From NCBI RefSeq assembly GCF_036417845.1, contig NC_089978.1, positions 136,332,288 to 136,396,287 of the forward strand: a stretch of 64,000 bases of DNA. The letters run 5' to 3'. Shown here piece after piece: positions 13,201 through 23,411 of the stretch. The number at the start of each line of letters is the position of its first letter. Positions within the stretch are counted from its first letter, which is position 1. A program made the position numbers and the translations under genes. The stretch is from Apteryx mantelli. Its lineage: Eukaryota; Chordata; Aves; Apterygiformes; Apterygidae. The notes beneath the pieces are model-generated. The model was not told where the DNA came from, ran no database searches, and saw only the letters and a list, made by a program, of their open reading frames with translations.

Positions 13201-13706
13201 CTCCTGTCATATGCTTGCCACCACCCTGACACCAGCTAGGACCAGGCTGCCCAGTGCAGGATTGCAAGTACAACAAGAGCAGTGAGGCTGTTTGAGGAAT
13301 GAAGACAAAGATTAAATGACTGAAGCATACGGCTTCAGGCCCCGCACCAAATTTCACCGCATCACTAGCAAGACATGAGATGAAAAAACACAAAAATTGT
13401 TGCTTCTGTAGCTTTTCAGTGTTAGTCCTGCACTAGCAAACACTGGGGTCCTCATCTGCAGTGGTGCTGAACATCCACAGCTATAACTGAACTCAGTAGG
13501 AGCTGCTTCTGCTCAGCCTGCCTTGAGAACAAGGCCACTCATCTCTTCAGTGCTACATGATGCAGCATTTCACCACCACACTCTTCAATGACAGCCCCTT
13601 CCATCAAGCCCACCAAAATCAAAAGGAGATAATCTCACGGTTCCAAGCTTGCTGCAGCTGTGGCTGGGAATAGGGTCAGAGCTAAGAGGAGCACTTGTGC
13701 TCCCAT
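1063..13706 (-). CDS. Gene 1: A2M-family (A2ML1-like) protease inhibitor, exons 1-15, partial
   Basis: Fifteen exons encode a signal peptide and about 580 residues of the N-terminal macroglobulin (MG) domains, ending just before the bait region. Family members are secreted and trap proteases after bait cleavage. Landmarks are the MG1 segment YVVVFPAVIHH, the motif ETDKAFYKPGET, YTYGKP in exon 8, and CSVQAVDKSVLLLE in exon 15. Exon sizes and phases match the A2M gene, including the 21-bp microexon 5. The exons sum to 1,806 nt with no internal stop or frameshift. The bait, thioester and receptor-binding exons would lie left of position 1. Two acceptors are damaged: exon 6 has AA and exon 8 has GG where AG is expected. 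The gene may therefore be a young pseudogene. It is head-to-head with gene 2. Introns hold nothing recognisable beyond short simple repeats. Family assignment is firm; the exact paralog name is not. Confidence 0.9.
1755..1900 (-). CDS. Gene 1 exon 14: MG6
   Basis: 146 nt, the same length in all three genes. LKGSFSLTLTIGYDF..LLVYAVF..VAKCFRHK aligns with A2M MKGHFSISIPV..LLIYAVL..VENCLANK. Canonical sites. Confidence 0.92.
2445..2508 (-). CDS. Gene 1 exon 13: MG5/MG6 junction
   Basis: 64 nt, family-standard. VIAKGRILFSGEK matches A2M IMAKGGIVRTGTH. Acceptor TTCAG, donor GTAAGT. Confidence 0.9.
3363..3596 (-). CDS. Gene 1 exon 12: MG5
   Basis: 234 nt, phase 0. Encodes LKPFYSESNGFLKIQ, the conserved cysteine in ILLCDQEQEVQV, and ends MDFYYL like A2M LSFYYL. 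The acceptor CTCTGAAG has a weak pyrimidine tract. Confidence 0.88.
4414..4578 (-). CDS. Gene 1 exon 11: MG4
   Basis: 165 nt, phase 0. IYCHSGDSPLRNETVYL to TTSWNSTLVSLK matches the A2M region RLVDGKGVPIPNK to TNVMGTSLTVRV. Canonical splice sites. Confidence 0.9.
5450..5559 (-). CDS. Gene 1 exon 10: MG4
   Basis: 110 nt, identical in length to exon 10 of genes 2 and 3. Ends HPFYKHGLPYTGK, the counterpart of A2M SHFRQGIPFFGQV. Acceptor TCCAG, donor GTAATA. Confidence 0.88.
6416..6524 (-). CDS. Gene 1 exon 9: MG3 end
   Basis: 109 nt. MDKNGCATFSMKT aligns with A2M LNSHGCFYQQVKT, and the exon ends at EEDGT. Acceptor TCCAG, donor GTACTG. Confidence 0.9.
7805..7919 (-). CDS. Gene 1 exon 8: MG3 YTYGKP exon, acceptor AG changed to GG
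   Basis: 115 nt from YTYGKPIQGKIDV to HKSW. The donor TGG|GTAGGT preserves the family phase 0; an alternative donor four bases on (GTGAGC) would not. The acceptor reads CGG|GTAC where gene 2 has CAG|GTAC. The two cysteines present here in genes 2 and 3 are both absent, replaced by a Ser/Glu-rich stretch. Confidence 0.82.
8310..8394 (-). CDS. Gene 1 exon 7: MG3 start
   Basis: 85 nt as in A2M. Encodes ELMKFEMKLEHPPF..VKVCGK; the VCG cysteine of the MG3 disulphide is kept. Canonical sites (TGCAG, GTGAGT). Confidence 0.9.
9014..9173 (-). CDS. Gene 1 exon 6: MG2, acceptor AG changed to AA
   Basis: 160 nt of open frame from DPEHNCIAEWLNV to NFRVDEY, aligning with A2M DPKGNRIAQW..FTVEEF. The donor is GTGAGA. 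The conserved phase-0 start falls after CAA instead of CAG (9176-9174). Splicing one base later at AAG|ATC would shift the frame. Confidence 0.85.
9681..9701 (-). CDS. Gene 1 exon 5: 21-nt microexon
   Basis: Encodes YPQIWLE, the counterpart of A2M IPLVYIQ. Donor GTGAGT; acceptor TACAG follows a 22-nt T run on this strand. Phase 0 at both ends. Confidence 0.85.
9706..9740. repeat. Poly-A (22 nt) followed by (GA)n
   Basis: A homopolymer of 22 A, then a short GA run. On the - strand it forms the pyrimidine tract of the acceptor of gene 1 microexon 5. Confidence 0.95.
10050..10102 (-). CDS. Gene 1 exon 4: MG2 segment
   Basis: 53 nt, the size conserved in the family. Encodes VKFRIVNLDEDLKVIKNR, matching A2M VKFRVVSMDENF. 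Splice sites are canonical. Confidence 0.92.
10784..10928 (-). CDS. Gene 1 exon 3: MG1/MG2 with the TDK..YKPGET motif
   Basis: 145 nt, from PEEVVFMHAV to the hallmark ETDKAFYKPGET, equivalent to A2M QTDKSIYKPGQT. Canonical acceptor (GACAG) and donor (GTAAGG), ending in phase 1. Confidence 0.93.
12835..13018 (-). CDS. Gene 1 exon 2: MG1 domain
   Basis: 184 nt. Encodes HYVVVFPAVIHH and two cysteines (KLCVHL, SECISF) at the positions of the A2M MG1 disulphide. Acceptor TTCTAG, donor GAG|GTGAGT. Confidence 0.92.
13639..13706 (-). CDS. Gene 1 exon 1: start codon and signal peptide
   Basis: The ATG at 13706-13704 opens a hydrophobic signal peptide (MGAQVLLLALTLF...) with small residues for cleavage (ATAAAS). 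The donor is CC|GTGAGA, leaving phase 2 to join PHYVVVF in exon 2. A longer upstream reading (from 13817) is rejected because the secretory leader begins at this ATG. Confidence 0.85.
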
Positions 13707-13783
13707 TGCTTGGGCTGGGACAGACAGCTGACAAGATCCACACAGGAGCAGAGACCAGCCTGTACTGATGGGCTGGTGCAGTC

Positions 13784-13790
13784 CTAAATA
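13784..13790 (-). promoter_or_regulatory. Possible TATA box of gene 1
   Basis: TATTTAG on the - strand, 78 nt upstream of the gene 1 ATG. A start site about 30 nt downstream would leave a 5' UTR of roughly 50 nt. Position and sequence are plausible; there is no other support. Confidence 0.35.
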
Positions 13791-15104
13791 CCCCCGTTCA
13801 GATACTCCTGAGTCCAAAGAGTGGGAGAGTTGCAGTATGGAGACTGCGTCTCTCCCAGGCTAATGACATTAACTAATATTTACTTACTTCCAATAACAAC
13901 GGAGTAAAGGCCACTCAGCACAGTCCTCCACCCACATCCAAACTCAGATGCCCATGGTTTTCCAGGCCATGGAGTGTCAAAGCACTAAGGGGAAGATGTG
14001 GGGTGGGTAAGCTCTAAACCAGGTTGAAGTGGATTCATGAGAGAAACCCACCTCAGTTGTGGCTGGTCTGGATCCTAGCTGTGGCATTGCATGACCACCA
14101 AAGCTGTGCACAAGCTCTTATCCTCAGTTTGAAGAAGGCATCTTCAGTACTCTGTCTCTGCATCATTAGTGATCCTTCCCTCATCCAGTTTTTAATTAGA
14201 GCTTGGAGACAAAACCTTTCAATCCACCTCCATTCCCTGCATCACTTTCTCTGTTCACCCATCCAACCCAACCATGTCTGATCCTCCTGGGTACAGAACC
14301 TTCTCTAGGGCTGCTCCTGCATATCCAGCATCAGATTCCCCTCACTGCTCCACTGCAAGGCCTTTCCACATAAACCAAGACATTTTAAGGTCCAAGACCC
14401 CTATACACTTCAGCTAATCTCTACCTTACAGCCCCCCACACCACTTGTCCAATCTTCTGCCAGCTTCATCCAGCCATAAGGTATTTCTACCTCACCATGA
14501 CCACCCATCTCTTCCAGAATCCTCCCAGGCACTGCAACCTTGCATTTTGTTTTCCTGGGTGGCAGCAACTGCAGCTGATGGGAACATGGTTTGGACATAT
14601 TTGCCTTCTACCTATGACCTTGTTTGAAGGTGGGTGTCTTCACCCTGCCCTGGCCCCAGCTGTGTTTTGCAGAGCATAACCAAAGGTACACAACATAGAA
14701 GGGATTTGCTGTCTGCCCCCTTTGCTCCCAGCTGAAGCAATCCTCTGTATTTACTTTGGCACAGCCTCTGTATGTGTTCAGCATCCACTCTCTTAACGCA
14801 CAGTGTGATGTAACAGGAACACACTAGCCTTTAACCTAGCACTGACAAGCAGATAATGTGCAAGTTTAAAGCACTGTATGTCACTGATCTGTGAGCATAT
14901 TTGATTCTCTGAAATCAACAGGCTTTTGAGTACAAGCCTAAACTAGTGGGAGAAAAAAAACAATCAGACTTCTGTCTGATTTCAGAAACATTACCTAGGC
15001 TTTGCATCTCTGAATGGTCAAGTTGGCTACCTCTAAAGTTAAGTGCAAACAGAAAGACAACAAAAATATAGTAACATGCTAAACTTCTTCCCTTCTTCCA
15101 GGCA

Positions 15105-15172
15105 GGAGTGGGGGCACTGGCAGGGCTGTGCGGGGAGGCCCGGGTTTGTCTGGCAGGAGGCTGCAAGGCAGG
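15105..15172 (+). repeat. GC-rich dispersed repeat, copy A
   Basis: Contains GGCAGGAGTGGGGGCACTGG and then a related GCTGTG..GGGGAGGCC stretch. Similar units occur near 33.58, 38.03-38.15 and 59.59-59.67 kb, all in + orientation. Confidence 0.6.
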
Positions 15173-15691
15173 AGTGAAGTTTTAATAAGAAGTAAATAAT
15201 ACATAATAGTAAAATTCAACCCAGTGACATCACAAAGAATGAATTTGCCCTAGGATGTTTCCAATGAAATCCCAGTAAAGAAGCTCCTGATGATGATTGA
15301 AAATTGTGCCCCATACCAAATATAATAACTCAGCACTCCTGCTGCCATCAGCTGTGCTGCATAAGAGAAAAAGGCAGAGCAGACATCTCTCAGGGAAGTA
15401 GTAACAAGCATTATGAAGCCTTGAGGCAAGTGGCTCTGGAGTCTGGGAAAATAAAAATTGTCTCCACCCCTTCCACCCGCCCACATCCCAGCCCCAGCCA
15501 TGCAGTTTGACTTCCATCTTTTTGGTTTTGAAGCAAAGAGAGAGACAGACACCCTATCAGGGCAGGAGCTGCATAGTCCTTCAGCTCTGGAAGAGGAACA
15601 GAGGGAAGAAAGAAAGCAGCAGAAGCAGGGGTGAAGGGAGGACAAAAGAGAGGCTAACCTTTCTGTGGAGGGATTTGACCTGCAGTCAGCT

Positions 15692-15762
15692 ATGTGGAGC
15701 CACACTCTCCTTTGGGGCAGCATCCTTCTCCTGCCTAGAGTGGCTGGAACACCTGCAATGCT
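15692..15762 (+). CDS. Gene 2 exon 1: start codon and signal peptide
   Basis: MWSHTLLWGSILLLPRVAG is a secretory leader resembling the MW-start leader of A2ML1. Donor CT|GTAAGA leaves phase 2, which joins exon 2 as L-NYAVAIP. Without splicing the frame stops immediately (TAA), supporting the donor. Confidence 0.85.
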
Positions 15763-16067
15763 GTAAGAACCTCAGTTGCTTCACATCTGCGCGCTGGTCT
15801 GTGGGGAATCCTCAGGGTAGGGCGTGACAGAAACATGTCAAAAGTCCTGAGACAAGGCAAGTTTTTCTAGAGGGGCATCATTGCTCATATGCCCTAGGTT
15901 TCACTTCATTCCCATGTGCCCCTGCCTGCCCACCCTGCAAGGTTCCTTGGCTCTTCTTCTAGTGCCTTTGGTGTAGACCATGTATTTCTGCAAGGATTCA
16001 GGTAAGATAAGCCCTGCCAAGTTTCTGCATGTGTTTAATTCTGACCTGCCAACATCTGCAGGAAGGT

Positions 16068-16128
16068 CTAGTTTTAAGTCTAGTTTTAAAAACTTGTCTA
16101 GTCTAGTCTAGTTTTAAAAGCCTCTTCA
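16068..16128. repeat. Tandem GTCTAGTTTTAA-type repeat
   Basis: Several imperfect copies of GTCTAGTTTTAA with an inner GTCTAGTCTAGTCTAG run, in intron 1 of gene 2. Confidence 0.8.
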
Positions 16129-17837
16129 AGGGGGAGTACAGTCTTCCCCTTGGACATGTTGCACAGGCTGATACAGCTCACTCTCAGATAAGGTTTTACT
16201 GCTGTCTGTTTCCTACCATTTCCTTTAGCACAGAGCTTTGCTTTGTGGTAATACCACTTGCTTCAATATCTGCTGTCCTGCCTGTGTGCCAATGCTTTCT
16301 GTAGCTTCCTTATAAAGTAAACCAGCCTGGCTCTTGGAATCCCTGAAAGATAACCTTGGAGATGACATCTCATACTTTTATAGCTCATAAGACAAAAGCA
16401 AAGGGTGAATTGGAAAAAGGGGGGAATGTGTAAGAAATTTTTCCAGAGTAGAGAGTACACCCAGGGATCATGAGGAGCAAGGGAGATCTGGGAAGTTCAA
16501 TCAGTGAGTCTTTAGTGCACCTCCAATCCTTATGGTCCAATGGCAGGGAGGAGGTGCCATGAGACATCCGAAAAAGAAAAATCAAGACACAGTTGACATC
16601 TGTTATCAACTGCCCTGATATTAGCAGCAGACAAGCTGCTCAAGGCAGCTTGACAGCCTTCAAGTGTGACAACCCTCAAGGCTCCTGCCCAACCAGACTT
16701 TGACTCCCTTCTGCCAGGGTGTTGAGCCCCAGCAAAGAACTGCCAACAGTTCATGTCCCTGCCTCCAGCTGTTCTGATCATTCCAGGTCCTGCCCTCCTG
16801 ATGCCACAAAAGGTGCCACTGGCGGACCCTGTCTAGCAGCATTAAGCAGGAAGAGTCAGTGATAAGACTTTTCAGGGTAATCAAACCTCTGTTTTCACCA
16901 AAAGCCAAGGGCAAAAATGAATTTTTTCTGCTACCCAGTACTGTTCCCATTGCCAAGACTGCTGTGTTGTATGTTTTCTCCTGATGTGCCAGGAAGTGGA
17001 AATTGCCATGGATAAACCTCTGGGAGGTAAGAGCCAGCAGTTACATCTGGCTGAAGAACATGGAGGGTTACAAGACATGGATCAAAGAGAGGATCCTAAA
17101 GTCTGATCTGGAGAACACATTTTGATGATCTGCAGAAGCCAGCTGCTTCTTGAATATTGGGTCTTCTTTGGTCCTAGCTGCTGCAGTACTTTATAAGGTG
17201 ATATGAAACAGTACAAACAGCTTCTTGGTGTTATCCATGTGCACAGCTATGCTAGTAGCCACAGACATGTGAGATGTGGATTGAGAGAGCAAGGAGAACA
17301 AGTGTGTCAGGAGCTGAAGAGCAGGTGCTCCTGAGACTTTGTGTCTAGGACATGAAGTTATGACAGTGGGACCCATACAATGTGTGTGGCATTGGCTCTG
17401 AGCCCAAGAATAGCTCAAAAGACAGAAAGCAGATAACCAGCCAAGTGAGCTGCTGATGAGACATAGCGTGGTCCAGTGAAGAGGCCAAAGTTTCAGGAAA
17501 CTTGCAGTGTAGTCCAAGCCCTGCTGCTGACCCCTTGTGTGACATGAGGAAGCCTTTTCACCTTAGGTCAAGCTTATTTAATTTCCTCCACTTAATCTTG
17601 ACTTTCAGTCTTGGATTCAGTGGCTGTCTCTTACTGTATATGCGTGCAGCATGTAGCACAGACTGACTGGTCATGCTGCAGTACTGACAGATGGGAAGAG
17701 CAGTGTAATCTGGTCTCACAGCATTGTGACACTGGAATGGAGAGACCAGGAGTTTTATTAGGAAGTATCCAAATCTCATGGTCAAAAGCAATCCTCCTAA
17801 GAAGTCAGCTTCACCTGGAATCTTTTTCTTTTTGTAG

Positions 17838-18024
17838 GAATTATGCTGTGGCAATACCATCTCAGCTCTACTACCCCTTCTCAGAGAAAGTGTGCCTCCA
17901 GCTCAGCAGAAAAGAAGCAGTCCCAATCCGTGTGACAGTAACTTTGCAAAGCAAAGCTGAGAATCAGACTCTGATCATTCAATCTATCTCTCAGCTCACC
18001 TTCTTTCATTGCACAAGCTTCCAG
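17838..18024 (+). CDS. Gene 2 exon 2: MG1
   Basis: 187 nt. NYAVAIPSQLYYPFSEKVCL aligns with A2ML1 NYLVTLPARLNFPSVQKVCL; the second MG1 cysteine is in FFHCTSFQ. Acceptor TTTTTGTAG, donor GTAAGG. Confidence 0.93.
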
Positions 18025-18371
18025 GTAAGGAGGAGATTCTCAAGGGTTGTCAGTAGGGTGGATACCATATGAGTTCTGCTGTTGCTGGACAGGAAGGCCA
18101 AGGATTGTGCCTTCCCTTGGGCACCTTTTGATCAGGCACTGAATCTTCTGTTTCAGCATATATGTAGGGCTGACAATGCCCTTCCTGCTCTGGAGCCTCA
18201 CTGATATTTTACTCTTCTTGAGTTTTTTTTTTAATTTTTCCTTAGAAAAGATTCTAAAAAGTGCTCTGAGATCTTTCAGGGCAAGTAGAAGGGGAGCAAT
18301 ATAAAATCAGTATCAAAATCATTATTTCAAAAGCCTATGGATCCGGGATCCTGAATGATGGTTAATTTACA

Positions 18372-18537
18372 ACTATGCCTGCTCCTGTTGGAAACCCAGA
18401 TGAAGTGGCTTTTATTGTCATCACGTTCCTAGAAGCCAGCTCAGAGTTTCAGAAGAAACAGAAAGTCGTAATCAAGCATATAGACAAGAAAACTTTTATC
18501 CAGACAGACAAACCTGTGTACAAACCTGGACAGATTG
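18372..18537 (+). CDS. Gene 2 exon 3: MG1/MG2, no AG acceptor
   Basis: MPAPVGNPDEVAF.. to the hallmark QTDKPVYKPGQ; the donor ATTG|GTATGG ends in phase 1 and joins exon 4. The 5' edge is approximate. Between an in-frame TAA (18363-18365) and MPAP there is no AG dinucleotide, and the first AG (18398-18399) is out of phase. Confidence 0.82.
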
Positions 18538-19319
18538 GTATGGATAGAATTCCATGTCTTATGAGAGAACGAAAGATGCTCGGACAACAACATATGGGGT
18601 AGCCACTAGCTCTTGGAGCAGGCAGCTGAGTGGTGCCTGCTCTGCAAGGAAGACAGGCCACAGCCTTCATCTCTCTCCGCCATTCCAGGCTGTGCCTGTT
18701 TTGAAGGATTTGGGGATACTTCCCACCCATGCCAGCATGGCACATGTTTTCTCCAGTACTAGCCATGCTCAGAGAGCCTGCCAGTGTGGACAGGGCTTGT
18801 GTGCTTTGGCTGATCTATGAGAAAAGATTTACACAATGATATGTTGTATTCCTGAGTGCTCCTGTAGCTCCGGAGTGTGTGACTGCCCTAAATCCTTCCC
18901 TCTCCCACAGACTGTTTGCCTCAGAGGGTCATGCAGGCCTCATCACCACTCTAACACAGTTCAGATCGCCACAGGGCACAACCGTTTCCCCATGTCTCTC
19001 CATCATCTCTGCTGGCATGACTCTCACTGTAAGCAAAACTGACTGCCCCATTGCAGGTCCAATGTCTAGAAAAAGTGCTATTTCTCACCAGCACAGTCAG
19101 CCTTCCCAGAAACCCCACATTACCACCCCAGGCCCTCTTTTCTGGCAGGGCTGAGATCTCATAGCAGATCTTTGAACACAAGGGCCAAGAGTGGCTGGCT
19201 CTGAATTCTGCCCACACCTTCTGAAGCACATTGGCACATCTTTCTTAGGAATCCATCCCTATTATTATCAATTGACTTGATTTAATTTCAGCCAGGCCTG
19301 TTTTTCTTTTGCTCTGTAG

Positions 19320-19372
19320 TCAAGTTGCGAATCATAACCTTGGATCAGAACTTTATTGCCAGCAGTGAACTG
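19320..19372 (+). CDS. Gene 2 exon 4: MG2
   Basis: 53 nt. VKLRIITLDQNFIASSEL matches A2M VKFRVVSMDENFHPLNEL. Acceptor CTGTAG, donor GTAAGT. Confidence 0.93.
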
Positions 19373-19678
19373 GTAAGTCAAGAAGGAAGAAACCTTAATA
19401 AGTCTGAAAATGGTATGGGGCTGCCTCCAAGATTTCTGGATCAATTCTTGGCACAGCCAGGAGATCATCTGTGGACATCTAATCTCAGTCTTGTTTTGGG
19501 TGCTTATAAACAACATTGGGCAAGACCTGCTACACAGATACTGCTCATGATGCTGAGACAGCACCTGTGAATTGTTTAGGGAAGACTCATGGATGGCTGG
19601 GAGACAAAAAACTCGGGAGGTGAATGGTAACTTACATGAAATCATCCCACCAATAGCTCTGTTATTCCCTTCCCACAG

Positions 19679-19699
19679 CACCGCCTGGTGGAACTGAAG
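19679..19699 (+). CDS. Gene 2 exon 5: 21-nt microexon
   Basis: HRLVELK, the counterpart of A2ML1 YSMVELQ. Acceptor TCCCACAG, donor GTAAAA; both phases are 0, and it joins DPKGNQIAQW in exon 6. Confidence 0.85.
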
Positions 19700-21136
19700 G
19701 TAAAACACCTACTTTATAGAAAGTGGTGATCTCTTCTTGCCTTGGGGAAAGCAAAGGGTTGGAGATGATGGTGGGGAGAAACGGATGCAGAAAGCCATTT
19801 ATCTCAGAATGAATGGGAACAGCCCTTGACCTCTTGCCCTTCTTTCCATTAATGTCCACACAAGTTTTGCAGTGCAGTGTCATGATATCTATCAAATAGG
19901 GGTTCCTGCAATAAATGGTGGGTGTCACTGAGCAGCAGTTACCTCTCCACCAACTTCTCTGGAGTGGCACAGGACTTTTAGTCCCTCCAGGCTGCAAACT
20001 GAAGATTTGTGAATACCTTAAACAATTCTTTAAGAGCATTTTTATAGTAAACATACAGAAAATAAAAGTTTGAGCAGTTAATGTTGTGGCCACAAAGCTA
20101 GGGAAACTTCCCAAAACAGCTCTCAGGGTTTTTTTTCCTTATAATCTTTTACTTTAGTTTTAATATTATAGGTAAAATATAGACTTCACTCACCCGAGCC
20201 GAGGAAGGATGCCTGAAAGCAGTGAAGGGTTTGTAATAACCCACACAGGAAGGTCCCAGTTCAAACTAGCAATGGACAGTAGCTAATGCATATTTGCACA
20301 CCACACCCACCAAGCAATCAATATGAAACATAGTTTCTCAGACACCTACTGAAATGCTTTATGCCAGTTTATACAAATGTAGTGCTATGATCCAGCTTCA
20401 CCATTTCAGACAACAGCTCTCACATTTCATATGTTTATAAAGTGCCCATCAACTCGTCACTAAGTCCTTCCTGGCTGGACAGTGCCACTGTAGCCAGAGT
20501 TCTGAATCTTTTATTTCCAAGAAACAGCAGTAGGAGAATGCTGTCCACCATGAACTGACCATCACAATCAATAATGCCTCCAAATGCCCCTGCAGTCCCA
20601 CAGCCCTTGTTCAGCATCGCCAGGCTTTACATCCTGCATTACACAGAGAGGCCTCAGTCCCCTGCATGAGCTCCTAAACTCATTTCCACAGACTTTCCCA
20701 TGGATTCAAGATACCAGACGCCACTGTAATTGCTCCTAAGTTGCTCATGCCTTAGGTAGTACATGCTGCCAGGATTGACCCTCTCCACAGTGACCCAGGA
20801 GGCTAGGCCAGCTCAAATCACCACAAGGCATCTTTGAGAGGGACCACCTGGACTACCAGCAGTTGGTGCATCTTAGTGAGACAGACAGGCAGTAAACCAT
20901 AGCTTTGCAGCAATCAGTGAGATGATGGTATCAGCCAGAGAGCAATAATATGATAGACTGACTTTGTGGATCACAAAGAAAGGAGAAAGCTGGGACCCAC
21001 CTGTAGCTGTGTCATAGACCTGGGCTCTCAGGACAAGAGGATATGGGCTTAGACCATGCTGTCATAGTTCAGATATCCTGCAAAAAAATCTCTTAGAGCC
21101 CTGGGAAATAACCATTCTCTACTACTGCCCGTGCAG

Positions 21137-21290
21137 GACCCCAAAGGAAACCAAATTGCACAGTGGCTGAACGCTACTCCTGTGGGAGGCATTGTGGATC
21201 TGTCCTTCCCTCTGGCTGCAGAAGCACCAGTTGGAGAGTACATCATCAAAACTCCTGACCGCATTCATACCTTCAGGGTAGAGGAATATG
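21137..21290 (+). CDS. Gene 2 exon 6: MG2
   Basis: 154 nt. DPKGNQIAQWL..GGIVDLSFPLA..FRVEEY is near-consensus for the family. Acceptor GTGCAG, donor GTAAGG. Confidence 0.95.
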
Positions 21291-21729
21291 GTAAGGGTCT
21301 CAGTGAGCTACAGCAGCAGAGAAAGATGTGTTCCCTCCAAACTCCTCCCCCCCCCCCACAGGGGTAAATGGGCCTTGCAACTGTGAACAGCTGTGCTAGC
21401 TGTTCTCGTGTCTGAGGTGTCCAACTACCTGCCATAGGTGTAATCACTGACTTTCACTCTGGCCCTATAGCTTTCTCCTGTCACATGTCCTGAGGAGGGA
21501 TTGGGGCACTGTTCCACAGCTGTGATCTGTGAAGGAAACTAAGGCTCTCTACTCCCACCACACCCTCCTGGCTGGGCTAGCAGTGCATTCCTACCAGGCC
21601 CTGTTCTGGTCATCTCAGAATGACGGAATGAAGGGAGAGATTTCTTTTCTGTGAACATCCATCTGGGGAAGACTGGGACAAATGAGTTCTCTCTCCCCAC
21701 TGCATTTTATTTCTCTTGCTTTCTCACAG

Positions 21730-21814
21730 TGCTACCCAAGTTCAGTGTCTCCATCCAAATGCCTCAAGTGGTCACCATCTTGGAGGATAACTTCCGTCTC
21801 CAAGTCTGTGGCAT
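21730..21814 (+). CDS. Gene 2 exon 7: MG3 start
   Basis: 85 nt. VLPKFSVSIQMPQVVTILED..LQVCG matches A2M VLPKFEVQVTVPKIITILEE..SVCG. Canonical sites. Confidence 0.95.
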
Positions 21815-22354
21815 GTGAGCTGACTTAGCAGAAGCTGCATTCTTACTGGTAAGGAAACTGAACAGTTATTAATAATTGAGCTCAAAATGGTCTCCGCTAA
21901 GCCTCCCCCTCCTTAAAATTTGGTACCCTAGTATCCACCACTAAGGAATTCTCCTGGATTCCCACCTTTCTCTGTCTTCTCTCTCTCTACTTCTTTGTGA
22001 GCCTGAAAGTGTAACAGTGGAACCCCTCAATGGGGCATGTGCCCTACAGCATTGTACCTCTGCTGCATTGAGAGTAGTGCCAGTGTGGAGGAAATAGCCA
22101 CTCCAACTTATAGCCAGCACAGTGTTCCCTAGCAGTGCATGCTGGAACAGGGGTTGAGTTGGAGAGGACCCACCACTGCCTTCTGCCTCTTCTTATTAAG
22201 TTACTGTAACTTCTTGGCCTCTGCTGAGGTCATGATCTATGAGGATACTGTAGGCTGCTGGGATTCATGGCTGCAAACCACAGTCTAAGGCTGATGTTGT
22301 TTACCTTTGAGTCAGTGTTTCTGTGTGTTTAAGTCTCTCTACCATGTTTGCCAG

Positions 22355-22475
22355 GTACACGTATGGGAAACCAGTCCAAGGTAGTGTGAAGGCTGTGGTG
22401 TGCCGTAAAGATGTTCGGTATAATCGGAAATTTTCCAAAGCCAAGCACGATATTTGTAAGGATTACACAGGCCAG
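22355..22475 (+). CDS. Gene 2 exon 8: MG3
   Basis: 121 nt. YTYGKPVQGSVKAVVCRK..DICKDYTGQ retains the paired cysteines missing from gene 1. Acceptor GCCAG|G, donor GTGAGC. Confidence 0.95.
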
Positions 22476-23293
22476 GTGAGCACATGGGACATCCACTCCT
22501 CCTGCAAAAGAGAGGAACAAGGCCAAAGAGAGAAAAACAGTGATAGAAGAAGTGGGATATGCATCAGCTATAGAATCAGGGTTCTCTCAGCTCAGAGACC
22601 ATTTACCAATACGTCCTTACCACCCCAGTGTAGCAGTCTTAGCCCAGCTCAGGAATTTTGCCAAGTTTTTGCACTCAAGTACTCAAAGGTAGGAGCATGA
22701 GAAGGCAAGCTAACTCCTGGAGATTTGCCTACAAAACAGATATTGTGACAGAGCAATACAAAATACAGACACTGTCCATGTAACTGGCTTCCACTGAATG
22801 CTTTTTTGCACCAGCTTTTCATCTGGTGTAAATACCTATGTGCTGATTCCCAGAAATTCTGGAGAGACAGAAATTACCTCTTGCTCCTAAGCATGCAATT
22901 GCAGCTCAGTGCAAACTTTAGTCATTCTTCTTTGGGGTTGAATAAATGCATCTATATTTGTTTACATCTTTTTAAATAATCTAGCACACAGCTTAAAGAT
23001 AAATTCTGCCCTATCAGAAGGAATCCTGGTCTCAGGGAGAAATGACGACTCCTTTCTGCTACTGGCACATGAATGACTGTGTAAAGATGAGACACATGCT
23101 TATGAAATAGCATCTCCTATTAGTGACTGCTCCACAGAGAAGATCTATGTGTCATGGCAGTATAGGAGTTGCTTCTTTAACTCAGATGTCTTAGTCCCCT
23201 ACTTTTAGACTTCTGGGCTTTGGGTTTAATATGCATTGCAGAAGGGATTAGTGCATCTGTGATTGGTTAACAGATACAATTTCACATTCCCAG

Positions 23294-23411
23294 ACAAACG
23301 AGGATGGCTGCTTTGTCACTGAGGTGAATAATAAGGTCTACCACCAGAAGCATGATGACAATTATGATTTCAATCAGGAAGCTGTGGCTTTTCTAAAAGA
23401 AAGTGGAACAG
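23294..23411 (+). CDS. Gene 2 exon 9: MG3 end
   Basis: 118 nt. TNEDGCFVTEVNNKVY to FLKESGT aligns with A2M LNSHGCFYQQVKTKVF to EEGT. Acceptor CCCAG, donor GTAGCA. Confidence 0.93.

Larger units (their letters stand above)
13707..15691. other. Head-to-head intergenic region between genes 1 and 2
   Basis: 1,985 bp between divergent start codons, so both 5' ends and promoters must lie here, possibly sharing elements. Apart from the TATA-like site of gene 1 and a GC-rich repeat copy near 15.1 kb, I see no gene. ORFs here (for example 157 codons on -, 15250-15723) have no family resemblance and overlap the gene 2 leader in antisense. Confidence 0.6.

Noticed and set aside
15250..15723. 157-codon ORF on - strand
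   Set aside because: Antisense to the gene 2 leader exon, low complexity in places, no recognisable domain.
18361..18375. U12-type AT-AC intron explaining the missing AG before gene 2 exon 3
   Set aside because: The exon 2 donor is a standard GTAAGG, not ATATCC, so an AC acceptor is not expected.
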